A stretch of 53,987 nt of DNA from the NCBI GenBank assembly GCA_017619635.1, contig JAFZRZ010000017.1, forward strand, positions 1-53,987, read 5' to 3'. Under the pieces are notes generated by a model. That model worked only from the letters and a program-made list of their open reading frames with translations, was not told the origin of the DNA and searched no databases. The stretch comes from Lachnospiraceae bacterium (GTDB taxonomy: Bacteria > Bacillota > Clostridia > Lachnospirales > Lachnospiraceae). Shown here in pieces: positions 16,035 through 24,912 of the stretch (within the stretch, counting starts at the first letter, position 1; every line of letters starts with the position of its first letter). Made by a program: the position numbers and the translations under genes.

Positions 16035-17963
16035 ATGAGTGACAGGATTAATGAACGCTATATAGCTGACTTTTTCGGGATAGAAGATAACGATGAAGGA
16101 GCTGAAGAACTGGCGGATATAAGATCAAAACTCAAAAAGATGGTCTTTAAGAACAATACTGATATATGTGTCATAGATGAGGATCCCGACGGTATGTATT
16201 TTATTGAATCGGGAGCCGTTGTTGTGCTTGATCGAGATGAGAAACAGTTAAACATTTTGCATGTCGGTCAGTATTTTGGTGAATATGCCGTGCTTAGTGG
16301 TGAAAAGCGTCTTTCAACCGTTCGTTCCATGGGAAGGACTGTTGTTTATAAGATGGAAAGTGAGGACCTGCTTGACTTTTTGAACAAACATTCGGATATA
16401 TATGGTGAGTTCATGAAGCGTGTGTATTCGCAGCTGTCAAATAAACACTCCCAGATCCTTGCGCTTTCAGGTATGAGAAGAGGAGTGCTCACACATCCTT
16501 CGAATACCCGTCCCATGTCACATAAGCAGATGTTCATCCAGTACGGAATCCTTTCGCTGGTCTACATTTTTGCGATCATATCTATACCGGCTGATTCGAC
16601 TGCACCTGTGTTTTTGTTACCGCTAATATTCATGCTGATATATGTACTCGTAACGAAACGTACAATAGAATCTCTTGTCGTCTCCGGAATACTTGCGGCT
16701 ATCTTGGTTTATCGGGCAGGGGTCTTCGCAGGCTTTGCCGATTCTCTAATGAATACAATGGGACAGAGTGATAATGTGTTCACGGTACTTGTGATGGCTT
16801 TGATGGGAGGAATGGTAAATCTTATTGTAAATTCCGGTGGTGTTACCGCATTTGAGAAGACATCAGCAAAGTACAGCAGGTCACACAGAGGGATATTTCT
16901 GTCATCGTTTGTTATAATGGCACTCACTTCGATAGATGACGGCCTCAGCATGCTGACAGCATCTTATTCATCATATAATCCTGCAAGAGAAAAGGGCCTG
17001 GTTCGTGAAAAACTTGCTCTGTTTTACAGTATCCTGCCGACAGTTTTGAGTTCTTTCTTTCCGCTTTCTTTGTGGGGGATCTTTGTAACAGGTACTCTTT
17101 CTGCCACTGTGAAGAAGGATGCTGTTGGATTGTTCATCAAATCCATACCCTTTAATTTCTTCTCTTTGATAACATTTATCGCCATGATACTGTTTTCTAT
17201 AGGAAGACTTCCGAAGAACAGTCAGATAAAAGAGGCTGATAAAAGATTTGAAGAGACAGGTTCACTATGGCCTAAAGGCTCCGAAAGATATCTGAGCGTA
17301 CATGATACTGAGGTGTGGGGAAGAAAACTGAACGTAATACTTCCCATACTTGTACTGGCGGTAAGCTCACTTGCCATAAGAAGCCTTATAAACAAAAGCT
17401 TTATAACTGACAGTGCGGTCGGACTTTTGGCTGCTCTGGCATTTATGTTCTTACTTTATTGTTTCAGAAGGATAATGACTCCGGAACAGTTTATGGAGCA
17501 TCTTATAGATGGTATAGCGGAAAGTACTCTTCCCATAGTTTTGTATATCCTTACTATCAATTTCGCTTCTTTGCTCGACAGTCTCGGACTTCATGTATAT
17601 ATGGCTGAAATGATAGATGTGTTTGAAGGTACTGCATTTTTACTGCCCGCAGTAACGTTTGTGTTATCAATGCTTTTAACCATAGCACTTGGATCTTCAT
17701 GGGCTATGTATGCAATAGTTTTTCCTATAGTGCTTAACCTTGCGACTCATCTTGGTATTAGTCCTGCACTGATGGCGGGTGCGATAGCGGGTGCAGGCAT
17801 AGCAGGTGAGAAAAACTGTGCGTTTACGGCTGAGGCGCTTAATGTCGGTACGGCCGTAGGCATAAATCCCGATGCGGTAAAGAAAATAAGAATATCCTAC
17901 AGCGCGATCTTCACAGCGATTGCAGCCGCAGGATATCTGATAGCAGGTATTATAGCTGTCTGA
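16035..17963 (+). CDS. Cyclic-nucleotide-binding domain fused to NhaC-like Na+/H+ antiporter
   Basis: A 642-residue fusion. Residues about 25-145 form a cyclic-nucleotide-binding (Crp-type) domain: GMYFIESGAVVV, LHVGQYFGEYAVLSGEKRLSTV. There is no helix-turn-helix. Residues about 165-642 form a polytopic transporter of the NhaC/ion transporter superfamily, with SIDDGLSMLT, a TVLSSFFPLS block and a C-terminal GSSWAMY...EKNCAFTAEA block. It should be an inner-membrane cation or carboxylate antiporter gated by a nucleotide ligand. The start ATG 16035 follows GGAGCAAGG; a TTG at 15999 is the alternative. It runs convergently into the anti-sigma gene. The ion specificity is not readable. Confidence 0.8.
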   Translation: MSDRINERYIADFFGIEDNDEGAEELADIRSKLKKMVFKNNTDICVIDEDPDGMYFIESGAVVVLDRDEKQLNILHVGQYFGEYAVLSGEKRLSTVRSMGRTVVYKMESEDLLDFLNKHSDIYGEFMKRVYSQLSNKHSQILALSGMRRGVLTHPSNTRPMSHKQMFIQYGILSLVYIFAIISIPADSTAPVFLLPLIFMLIYVLVTKRTIESLVVSGILAAILVYRAGVFAGFADSLMNTMGQSDNVFTVLVMALMGGMVNLIVNSGGVTAFEKTSAKYSRSHRGIFLSSFVIMALTSIDDGLSMLTASYSSYNPAREKGLVREKLALFYSILPTVLSSFFPLSLWGIFVTGTLSATVKKDAVGLFIKSIPFNFFSLITFIAMILFSIGRLPKNSQIKEADKRFEETGSLWPKGSERYLSVHDTEVWGRKLNVILPILVLAVSSLAIRSLINKSFITDSAVGLLAALAFMFLLYCFRRIMTPEQFMEHLIDGIAESTLPIVLYILTINFASLLDSLGLHVYMAEMIDVFEGTAFLLPAVTFVLSMLLTIALGSSWAMYAIVFPIVLNLATHLGISPALMAGAIAGAGIAGEKNCAFTAEALNVGTAVGINPDAVKKIRISYSAIFTAIAAAGYLIAGIIAV

Positions 17964-17971
17964 TGAGGTGG

Positions 17972-18943
17972 TCACATACCAAGTTTGTCATACAGCAGTT
18001 GTAATGTACGTATATCGTCGTAACATCCCTTTATATCATTACCGAAAAACTCGCTGGCTTCATCGGCAGTTAAAGTTTTTGTGACAGCTTTGCCGTCAAC
18101 AGTATATTCGAAACATATCTCATCCAGATTCTGTATGACACCAAGCATAATATACCCATTCTTTCGCATGTTTTCTTCGCTTGAAGCCTGATAATCTGAA
18201 GCGATATCATTATCCAGTTTTATGTGCCATACATAGGGCTGATCTGATGATTCCAGTTCATTTTTGAATGTGCCAAATATATCATACATATGAAGTGCAT
18301 TTGCAGTCTTGATGTTGTCCGACATATTACCCATATAAGCATGGCGGGTATTATAGACCTTTGATACTGTTTGGCGGATCTGCACACCTTCAACCCAGAT
18401 CGGACTGTCATTGAGATATACATATACAACCTTGTCTGATGAATCGTGGACTACATGTAGTTCATTTGTCCTTATAGGGCTTTCCTGTACTGAATGTACG
18501 GTTATATTTACTGTCCCGCCGTCATCACTGACACTTACTGATGACAGATCGTGAAGATCGTCTGTGATCGAACCATCAACAATTACCCTGTTTCCGTCGA
18601 CCTCTGTCTGAACACTGATAGAGTCAGCATTAATCTTATCCCCCGTGATGTACAGCCTTACAAAAAGGATCGTACATACCAAGACCATTGCTACTATTAT
18701 GCTTCCCCAAAGAAATAATCTGTTTCTTTTCTTGTTTTTCTTAAGGAAATCCAGTTCCTTGTTTTCATCTATCATGGACATATCCTCCCCCTCAGGTGTC
18801 CTCATTGCATCAAGAATGGCTTTACAATCGTGACACTCCCCTATGTGTTCATCGATCTCAGCATTTGTTTTATCGCTGGTTAAGCCATCTATGTATAAAG
18901 GCAGAAGATCTCTTATCACTTCACATGGGATCTTACTCATCAT
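17972..18943 (-). CDS. Zinc anti-sigma factor (zf-HC2) with transmembrane helix
   Basis: A 323-residue membrane protein. The N-terminal cytoplasmic domain has the zinc anti-sigma motif (HIGECHDC within residues 33-40, with an upstream Cys7). A transmembrane helix follows at about residues 77-97, then a 220-residue extracytoplasmic domain of unknown fold. It should sequester the ECF sigma factor encoded by the overlapping upstream gene until an envelope signal releases it. ATG 18943 and ATG 18940 are adjacent; AGGAAG lies upstream. The architecture is the same as in the pair at 46443-47887. Confidence 0.88.
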   Translation of the reverse strand: MMSKIPCEVIRDLLPLYIDGLTSDKTNAEIDEHIGECHDCKAILDAMRTPEGEDMSMIDENKELDFLKKNKKRNRLFLWGSIIVAMVLVCTILFVRLYITGDKINADSISVQTEVDGNRVIVDGSITDDLHDLSSVSVSDDGGTVNITVHSVQESPIRTNELHVVHDSSDKVVYVYLNDSPIWVEGVQIRQTVSKVYNTRHAYMGNMSDNIKTANALHMYDIFGTFKNELESSDQPYVWHIKLDNDIASDYQASSEENMRKNGYIMLGVIQNLDEICFEYTVDGKAVTKTLTADEASEFFGNDIKGCYDDIRTLQLLYDKLGM

Positions 18944-19412
18944 GTCTCACTTCCTTTCCTAATTTTTCCTTACCTCTGTAATATGTAACACGTGCCCAGT
19001 TCTCGTTTTTTGAAAGAACCTCACCTATCTCTTTGAAGGACAGTTCTCCGAATACTCTCAGGTATAAGACTTCTCTGTACGGATCCTCCAAAAAGTGTAT
19101 CTTCTTCATAAGCTCGAGTCTTTGAAGATTGTTAAGCGCATCATTTTCCGCAGAACCTGTGGGTATCTCCTGTACCGAGATATCATCATATTCAGGGTGC
19201 TTTCTGCGGTAGGTTATAAGAACGTTCTTGGCTATGGAGCAAAGCCAGGTGGTTATCTTACATGTCTCGTCATATCTGTCGCTGGATCTTATCGCCTGAT
19301 AAAATGTTTCCTGCGTGAGCTCTTCCGCAATATCAGGACTGTGTGTCAGTGAGATCAGATAACGATATACCACTTTTGCATATTCGCGGTATATGTCTTC
19401 CATCGACTGCAT
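18933..19412 (-). CDS. ECF-type sigma factor
   Basis: A 159-residue ECF sigma factor. Region 2 lies at about residues 8-70 (DIAEELTQETFYQAI, then TWLCSIAKN). Region 4 lies at about residues 100-150 (YREVLYLRVFGELSFKEIGEVL). The start ATG 19412 has GGAGG 7 nt upstream. It overlaps its anti-sigma gene by 11 bp. It closely resembles the sigma factor at 46443-46931 (same TWLC.IAKN and LRVFGELSFKEIG blocks). An 18-bp box shared with that gene lies upstream, indicating autoregulation. Confidence 0.92.
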   Translation of the reverse strand: MQSMEDIYREYAKVVYRYLISLTHSPDIAEELTQETFYQAIRSSDRYDETCKITTWLCSIAKNVLITYRRKHPEYDDISVQEIPTGSAENDALNNLQRLELMKKIHFLEDPYREVLYLRVFGELSFKEIGEVLSKNENWARVTYYRGKEKLGKEVRHDE

Positions 19413-19448
19413 TCCATCGCCTCCTTTCTATAACGTTAATGCACATAT

Positions 19449-19466
19449 GTTTCGATTCGTTACAAA
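19449..19466 (-). promoter_or_regulatory. ECF-sigma promoter box (-35 region)
   Basis: On the minus strand the sequence TTTGTAACGAATCGAAAC differs at one position from the box upstream of the second sigma gene (46376-46393). TGTAAC resembles -35 elements used by SigX/SigM-type ECF factors. A matching CGTC -10 is not evident at the expected 16-17 nt spacing, so the exact start is uncertain. Confidence 0.6.
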
Positions 19467-19518
19467 TTAATCAAAAATATTTCGGTCCATATTATAACAT
19501 ATAAAAGAATCGCATTAA

Positions 19519-19547
19519 TTGTGGCACAAAAGTCTATATGATATAAT
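19519..19547 (+). promoter_or_regulatory. Sigma-A promoter for the sugar-sensing operon
   Basis: TTGTGG (19519-19524) and a perfect TATAAT (19542-19547) with a 17-nt spacer, about 55 nt before ATG 19604. It is divergent from the sigma gene on the minus strand. Confidence 0.8.
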
Positions 19548-19603
19548 TATAATGTTATGGATTTGTCAGGAAAGACAGCTTAAAGTACACTTGGATACCG
19601 GAT

Positions 19604-20743
19604 ATGGAAGAGAGAACACAGGAAGAAAAACTGAATACCCCGGCAAAAGGAAAGAAGAAATCCAGGAGAAACGGTTTTCTGTTTCTTAGTCTTTTGCTCA
19701 CGGCGATAGCCATGATCCTTCTGCTTATATTTTATCAGTCCTATATGAACTCTTTCAGAGAGGATAAGGTACAGCAGGTCTATGATCGCTACTATGTCAT
19801 GATAGCGCCCGACAGAAAATCGGATTTCATGCAGGCGGTTTATAAAGGTGCTTTTGAACGCGGGAAGAAAGACAATATTTATGTGGATATATTAGGCGAT
19901 GATCTTCCTGAGGATTATACAAAATATGACCTTATGAGGATAGCCATAGACTCGGGTGTGGACGGTATCATCATAGATGCGGATGAGAGCGAAGAGATGA
20001 CAGGGCTTTTGGTTGAAGCAAGCCTTGCGAATATACCTGTTGTCACTCTTTTGGATGATAATACTCAGGCTACCAGATGCAGCTTTGTCGGTATCGGCGG
20101 ATATGATGTTGGAAGAGAATACGGCCTTCAGGTATCTGACATAATAAAAGCATTAAGAAGAGAATACTTCATGACGACAGAGGATGCCAAAGAAGAGGAT
20201 ATAGCTGAGATCGACGTGGCTGTACTTGTTAATTCTTCTGAACCCAGTACCGGACAGAACATCATAATATCCGGAATAAAAGAGACTATTGCCAGAAATG
20301 AACAGAGCGGTTCAAAAGCAAATCTTACGATGGTGGCTGTGGATAATTCAAACGCATTCTCCGTGGAGGAATCCATAAGGGACCTTTTTATAAACGGTGA
20401 TGTTCCGGGTATCATAGTGTGTCTTGATGAGCTTACCACCACCTGCGTATATCAGGCAGTCATAGACTACAATGTCGTGGGAGAAGTAAATATTCTTGGC
20501 TATTACAATTCGGATACTATCATAAATGCGATAGACAGAGGCGCAGTTTATGCGACTATCGCCATAGATACAGCACAGCTTGGACGTTACTGTGTTGAGG
20601 CACTTGAAGAATACAATGACATGGGAGCTACAAGCCAGTATTTTACGGCAGATGTCACATTGATCAATAGGAACAATGTATCCTCATATGTCAGGAAGGA
20701 GGAGCAGGATGAACAGATTCTGGAATCTCCCGCTGAGAACTAA
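19604..20743 (+). CDS. Membrane-anchored sugar-binding protein (Peripla_BP_4 type)
   Basis: A 379-residue protein with a basic cytoplasmic N-terminus (KGKKKSRRN), one transmembrane helix (about residues 26-45) and a periplasmic-binding-protein domain of the ribose/xylose type (about residues 60-350, with VDGIIIDA, FVGIGGYDVGREYG and ILGYYNSD blocks). It is anchored by an uncleaved helix rather than a lipid. It leads an operon with a YesM-type kinase, a YesN-type regulator and a second binding protein and has no permease partner, so it probably senses a sugar for the kinase, as XylFII does for LytS in clostridia. The ligand is unknown. Confidence 0.82.
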   Translation: MEERTQEEKLNTPAKGKKKSRRNGFLFLSLLLTAIAMILLLIFYQSYMNSFREDKVQQVYDRYYVMIAPDRKSDFMQAVYKGAFERGKKDNIYVDILGDDLPEDYTKYDLMRIAIDSGVDGIIIDADESEEMTGLLVEASLANIPVVTLLDDNTQATRCSFVGIGGYDVGREYGLQVSDIIKALRREYFMTTEDAKEEDIAEIDVAVLVNSSEPSTGQNIIISGIKETIARNEQSGSKANLTMVAVDNSNAFSVEESIRDLFINGDVPGIIVCLDELTTTCVYQAVIDYNVVGEVNILGYYNSDTIINAIDRGAVYATIAIDTAQLGRYCVEALEEYNDMGATSQYFTADVTLINRNNVSSYVRKEEQDEQILESPAEN

Positions 20744-22184
20744 AGTCACCAGCGTATACATCTTTGCCAACTTCCTTATACTGCTTGTTAATATTTTCCT
20801 GATAATAGGTATAAATAACATGTCACGCGAGATAGAACTCGTATATCAGGACAACAGACAGCTGAATGAACTGTCTGAGGCTCTGGATAAGGTTCAGGAG
20901 AGCATGACATCTTATCTTAATTCAAAGACGAGCGATTCTCTGGAGGAATACTATAAGAGTGATCAGGCTTTTGACAGCATGGTTCAGGAACTGAACGATT
21001 CGATAACCGACAGGACCTTTGACAGAATGGAGCATAACATCAAAAATATGGCCCAGGGTTATCTCGATACCGTCAGACAGACCATAGAGGCCAAGCGTGG
21101 ACGAAATGTTGAGAAATACAGGGTCCGTTATGAGAAGGCCTCTCAGGAGTATAATTATATTTCCAGTTATATCACTGCATTAAACCAGGTTCAGTTCAAG
21201 AACAATTCGGAAAACTACAATGAGATGGCCGACAAATTCAGGTCATTTGAAAAGATAAGCATCGTGGTTGTTTTCTTTGTTATTGCAGGTAACGTGCTTG
21301 TTATCATAATGCTTGTTAAGAGTATCATGAAACCTCTCGGAAAACTGGCTGATGCGGCAGAACAGGTTGCGGAAGGCAATCTGGATGCGGGGCAGGTTGA
21401 AGCTGAATACAAAGATGAGGTCGGAGTCGTTACAGATGCTTTCAACAAGATGATCGTGAGTATCAGAGATTATATCGAAAAGCTCAGACAGAGTATGGAA
21501 GCTGAGAGGACACTAAAGGAAAAAGAACTGACCATGGAAGCGCATCTTAAGGATGCACAGCTTAAGTATCTTCAGGCTCAGATAAATCCGCATTTTTTGT
21601 TCAATACACTTAACGCGGGTGCACAGCTTGCCATGATGGAAGGTGCGGATAAAACATATAAGTATGTTCAGACTGTAGCCGATTTCTTCAGATATAATGT
21701 TAAAAAGCAGGATAAACCGGTCAGTATAAGGGATGAGGTGTCGCTTGTTGATAACTATATTCAGATATTAAACGTTCGGTTTTCGGGTGATATCAAATAC
21801 GAAAAAAATGTTGATGAGAGCCTGCTTTCGACACAGATGCCGGCAATGATCCTCCAGCCTATCGTTGAGAACTGTGTAAATCACGGAATCAGAGAGATGG
21901 GAGATCAGGGCATAATCACTCTTAAGGTGTTCAGGCAGGATAATGAGGTCTGCATATCTGTAAAAGATAACGGCAAAGGCATGGATGAAGCAACGATAGA
22001 GAATATCATGAACGGTACTCTTTCGGTTGACAGACAGAAGAGTGATTCCAATGGTATCGGCATGGATAACGTTATTGCGAGAGTCAGGATATTCACTGAT
22101 GATGAGGATTCCATAAAGATAATAAGCGAGGGAGAAGCCAAGGGAACAGAGATCGTTATATATCTTCCTCTTGAGACAGCCTGA
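20709..22184 (+). CDS. YesM/LytS-type sensor histidine kinase
   Basis: A 491-residue kinase. Two transmembrane helices (about residues 14-36 and 180-202) flank an extracytoplasmic helical region of about 145 residues. A HAMP domain follows (about 205-260), then the His-kinase domain with phosphoacceptor His295 in NPHFLFNTLN, and a C-terminal ATPase domain (ENCVNHGI; DNGKGM; GIGMDNV). The start ATG 20709 has AGGAGG at about 20698-20703. It overlaps the binding-protein gene by 35 bp, which argues for coupled synthesis and a sensing complex. Its partner regulator follows 27 nt downstream. Confidence 0.92.
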   Translation: MNRFWNLPLRTKVTSVYIFANFLILLVNIFLIIGINNMSREIELVYQDNRQLNELSEALDKVQESMTSYLNSKTSDSLEEYYKSDQAFDSMVQELNDSITDRTFDRMEHNIKNMAQGYLDTVRQTIEAKRGRNVEKYRVRYEKASQEYNYISSYITALNQVQFKNNSENYNEMADKFRSFEKISIVVVFFVIAGNVLVIIMLVKSIMKPLGKLADAAEQVAEGNLDAGQVEAEYKDEVGVVTDAFNKMIVSIRDYIEKLRQSMEAERTLKEKELTMEAHLKDAQLKYLQAQINPHFLFNTLNAGAQLAMMEGADKTYKYVQTVADFFRYNVKKQDKPVSIRDEVSLVDNYIQILNVRFSGDIKYEKNVDESLLSTQMPAMILQPIVENCVNHGIREMGDQGIITLKVFRQDNEVCISVKDNGKGMDEATIENIMNGTLSVDRQKSDSNGIGMDNVIARVRIFTDDEDSIKIISEGEAKGTEIVIYLPLETA

Positions 22185-22211
22185 TGAAATATATACATAG
22201 GGAGATCATTT

Positions 22212-23816
22212 ATGTATAAGATAATGCTAGCAGATGATGAAGGGATTGTTATCGATTCCGTTAAATTCATAATCGAGAAAGAATTTGGCGACAAATGTGT
22301 GGTTGAATTTGCCAAGACGGGAAGAAGCGTCATAGAACTTGCTGAGAGTTTCAGACCGGATATCGCGGTAATGGATATACAGATGCCGGGTATCAACGGA
22401 ATAGAGGCAATGAAGGAGATACGTTCTTTTTCGAAGAACACCATCTTTATCGTCATGTCTGCATATGACAAATTTGATTATGCCAAAGAGGCTATAAAAC
22501 TTGGAGTGCTTGAATACATCACAAAGCCCATGGAGAGGACAAAGATCGTTGATGCTCTCAAAAAGGCCATGGATAAGATCGATTCTGACAGGGAAAAGAG
22601 AAGTAACGAACTGCTGATCAAAGAAAAACTTGAGACCATAGAACCTATAATAGAGAGTGGCCTTGTTTATAATATCCTTCTAAAAGAGCATTTCAAAGAG
22701 GATATTGAGAGTTATATGTCTATCCTCGAACTTGAGGCTGAATACGGATATATGATGGCTATTGTCTGTGGTGATGAACAGAAAGGCAATCACATGACAA
22801 ATGCCATTGGCAGCAGTATCAGGGTATCCGGCAAATATATCGAGATAAGGAACAGCTTAAAGGAATACTTCAAGTGTGTAGTCGGATCGATCATGTCAAA
22901 TAAGATCGCGGTATTCGTTCCATGTGATGAACACTTTGAGGATTACAATGAGAGAATAGTACTGATCAACAGAGCGAGGGAACTGGTAAGAAATCTAAGA
23001 AAGAGTACTGACATGAGCTTCCGTATAGGAATAGGAAGCGTCAAACCTCTTAAGGATCTCTCCGAGTCTTATCAGGAGGCACTAAAAGCACTTGTTGCGA
23101 CCACAGGATCTGTAGCGCACGTTGATGACCTTCCGATCGGATGTGAATATGAAGAGAACTATCCCATCGATCTTGAAAAAGGCATGTTTGAGCGTATCGA
23201 GCGTGGAGACACAGACAAGGCACTTGAAAACGCGGACAGTTATTTTGAGTGGATGAGACAGACACAGTCCGGAAGTATCATGGCTGTAAGGCTCAAAATT
23301 CTTGAATTCGTTTTGAGAGCGGAAACCCTTGCTTATCAGAGCGGTGGACAGACATACAGATTCAATGCCAGGGATGAATATCTTCCTCAGATCATGGAAA
23401 TGAGCGAGTTTGATCAGATGAAAACCTGGTTTTTGAGCAGGATCTCTGAAGCATGCAAGAACATTCTTAATAAGAAAGAAGAAAGATCCACAAGCATCAT
23501 AGAACAGGCAAAGAGATACATAAAAGAGAATTTCTCGAAAGATATATCGCTTGATGATGTTTCAAGGATGGTCAATATAAGTCCGTACTATTTCAGTAAG
23601 ATATTCAAGGAGGAGGCAGGAGTCAACTTTATAGAGTATCTGACCAATATAAGGATAGATAAGGCAAAGGATCTGCTAAACAATACGGATTATTCCATGA
23701 AAGAGATCTGTACGATGTGCGGATACTCGGATCCGAACTATTTCAGCAGAAGTTTTAAGAAAAATGTGGGAGTAACACCTACGGAGTATAAGGAAGGTAA
23801 GAGCGTTGAAGATTAG
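22212..23816 (+). CDS. YesN-type response regulator with AraC output domain
   Basis: A 534-residue regulator. The receiver domain spans residues 1-120, with the acidic pocket DD at 9-10, phosphoacceptor Asp55 (VMDIQMPG) and Lys near 105 in ITKPME. A middle region of about 280 residues is typical of YesN proteins. The C-terminal AraC-type double helix-turn-helix covers about residues 430-530 (ISLDDVSRMVNISPYYFSKIFK; MKEICTMCGYSDPNYFSRSFKK). It should be phosphorylated by the kinase upstream and activate sugar-uptake or utilisation genes, which lie outside this window. Its 3' end overlaps the next gene by 11 bp. Confidence 0.93.
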   Translation: MYKIMLADDEGIVIDSVKFIIEKEFGDKCVVEFAKTGRSVIELAESFRPDIAVMDIQMPGINGIEAMKEIRSFSKNTIFIVMSAYDKFDYAKEAIKLGVLEYITKPMERTKIVDALKKAMDKIDSDREKRSNELLIKEKLETIEPIIESGLVYNILLKEHFKEDIESYMSILELEAEYGYMMAIVCGDEQKGNHMTNAIGSSIRVSGKYIEIRNSLKEYFKCVVGSIMSNKIAVFVPCDEHFEDYNERIVLINRARELVRNLRKSTDMSFRIGIGSVKPLKDLSESYQEALKALVATTGSVAHVDDLPIGCEYEENYPIDLEKGMFERIERGDTDKALENADSYFEWMRQTQSGSIMAVRLKILEFVLRAETLAYQSGGQTYRFNARDEYLPQIMEMSEFDQMKTWFLSRISEACKNILNKKEERSTSIIEQAKRYIKENFSKDISLDDVSRMVNISPYYFSKIFKEEAGVNFIEYLTNIRIDKAKDLLNNTDYSMKEICTMCGYSDPNYFSRSFKKNVGVTPTEYKEGKSVED

Positions 23817-24858
23817 AGGCAGGCTTGCACTGTTACTTTCGGTGATCCTTTTATTGTGTGGATGCCAGAGTCAGGAGCAGGGGGGAAACGAAAAGGTTGA
23901 CGAGACCGAAAAGAAGATCACCATAGGTATGAGCTTTGATTCGTTTGTCATTGAGAGATGGCAAAAGGACAGGGATGTGTTCGTATCGATGGCAAAAGAG
24001 ATGGGAGCTGAAGTTAACGTTCAGAATGCCAACGGTGATCTGGAAGAACAGAAAAAACAGATAGAATACTTTATAGATAAAGGTGTGGATGCCATTGTCA
24101 TCATATGCATTGATTCTGACGGTCTTGCGGATTCCGTGAAAAAAGCAAAAGATGCAGGGATAAAGGTTGTGGCTTATGACAGACTTATACATGAAGCAGA
24201 TGTGGATCTGTATGTATCGTTTGATAATTATGAAGTTGGTACGATCATGGCCAATAACCTTGTGGATAACGGCCTGTCGGGCGGGAAGGTGATCATGCTC
24301 GAAGGACCTCTTACGGATGACAATGTCCGTCAGATAGAAGACGGTTTTGGCAAAGTCATGACAGAGAACCAGATCGAGATACTGGATACCATGCATTGTG
24401 ACGGATGGCGTGCAGAACTCGCGGGTGAGTATGTATACAACAACCTTGAACTCATAGAAGAAACAGATGCGATAATGTGCGGAAATGACAACCTGGCAAC
24501 AAGGGTTGTTCATGCGCTTGCAGAGAATCGTATGGCAGACCGTATAATGGTTGTCGGACAGGATGCCGACCTTGAAGCATGTCAGCGTATAGTAGAGGGC
24601 ACACAGGTCATGACGGTTTACAAACCTGTTGAAAAACTCGCCACCCGTGCTGCTCAGTGCACTATCTCTCTTATTATGAATGAGAAGATAGAAGGTGATG
24701 ATGTGACTGTTGCAAATGACGGAAAATATGATGTTCCATATGTAAAACTCGATCCTATAGCTGTAACTGCTGACAACATGAATGAGGTCATCATAAACAG
24801 CGGATTCCATCTGAAAGAGGATGTTTATCTTAATGTACCCTCAAAGATGCCCGAGTGA
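23806..24858 (+). CDS. Sugar-binding lipoprotein (Peripla_BP_4 type)
   Basis: A 350-residue lipoprotein. The signal peptide ends in the lipobox LLCGC (about residues 16-20). A ribose/xylose-type binding domain follows (about 35-330, with VDAIVIICID, GIKVVAYDRLI, LEGPLTDDN and VGQDADLEA blocks, close to xylose-binding proteins). The start is TTG 23806, preceded by AAGGAAGG and overlapping the regulator's stop. No permease or ATPase follows, so it is probably a sensory or scavenging component rather than part of a complete importer. A long reading frame on the opposite strand is a shadow. Confidence 0.88.
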   Translation: MKIRGRLALLLSVILLLCGCQSQEQGGNEKVDETEKKITIGMSFDSFVIERWQKDRDVFVSMAKEMGAEVNVQNANGDLEEQKKQIEYFIDKGVDAIVIICIDSDGLADSVKKAKDAGIKVVAYDRLIHEADVDLYVSFDNYEVGTIMANNLVDNGLSGGKVIMLEGPLTDDNVRQIEDGFGKVMTENQIEILDTMHCDGWRAELAGEYVYNNLELIEETDAIMCGNDNLATRVVHALAENRMADRIMVVGQDADLEACQRIVEGTQVMTVYKPVEKLATRAAQCTISLIMNEKIEGDDVTVANDGKYDVPYVKLDPIAVTADNMNEVIINSGFHLKEDVYLNVPSKMPE

Positions 24859-24912
24859 TAAAAATATGGTAAGATATACCAAATAAATACCTGTTACGGG
24901 AGAGACATAAAT

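Noticed and set aside
18937..18943. Two adjacent ATG codons as evidence of alternative proteins of the anti-sigma factor
   Set aside because: They differ by one residue only and both fit the same ribosome site.
23851..24810. 319-codon open frame on the minus strand
   Set aside because: Lies wholly antisense to the sugar-binding lipoprotein, is rich in Cys/His/Ile/Tyr typical of reversed coding sequence, and has no family resemblance.
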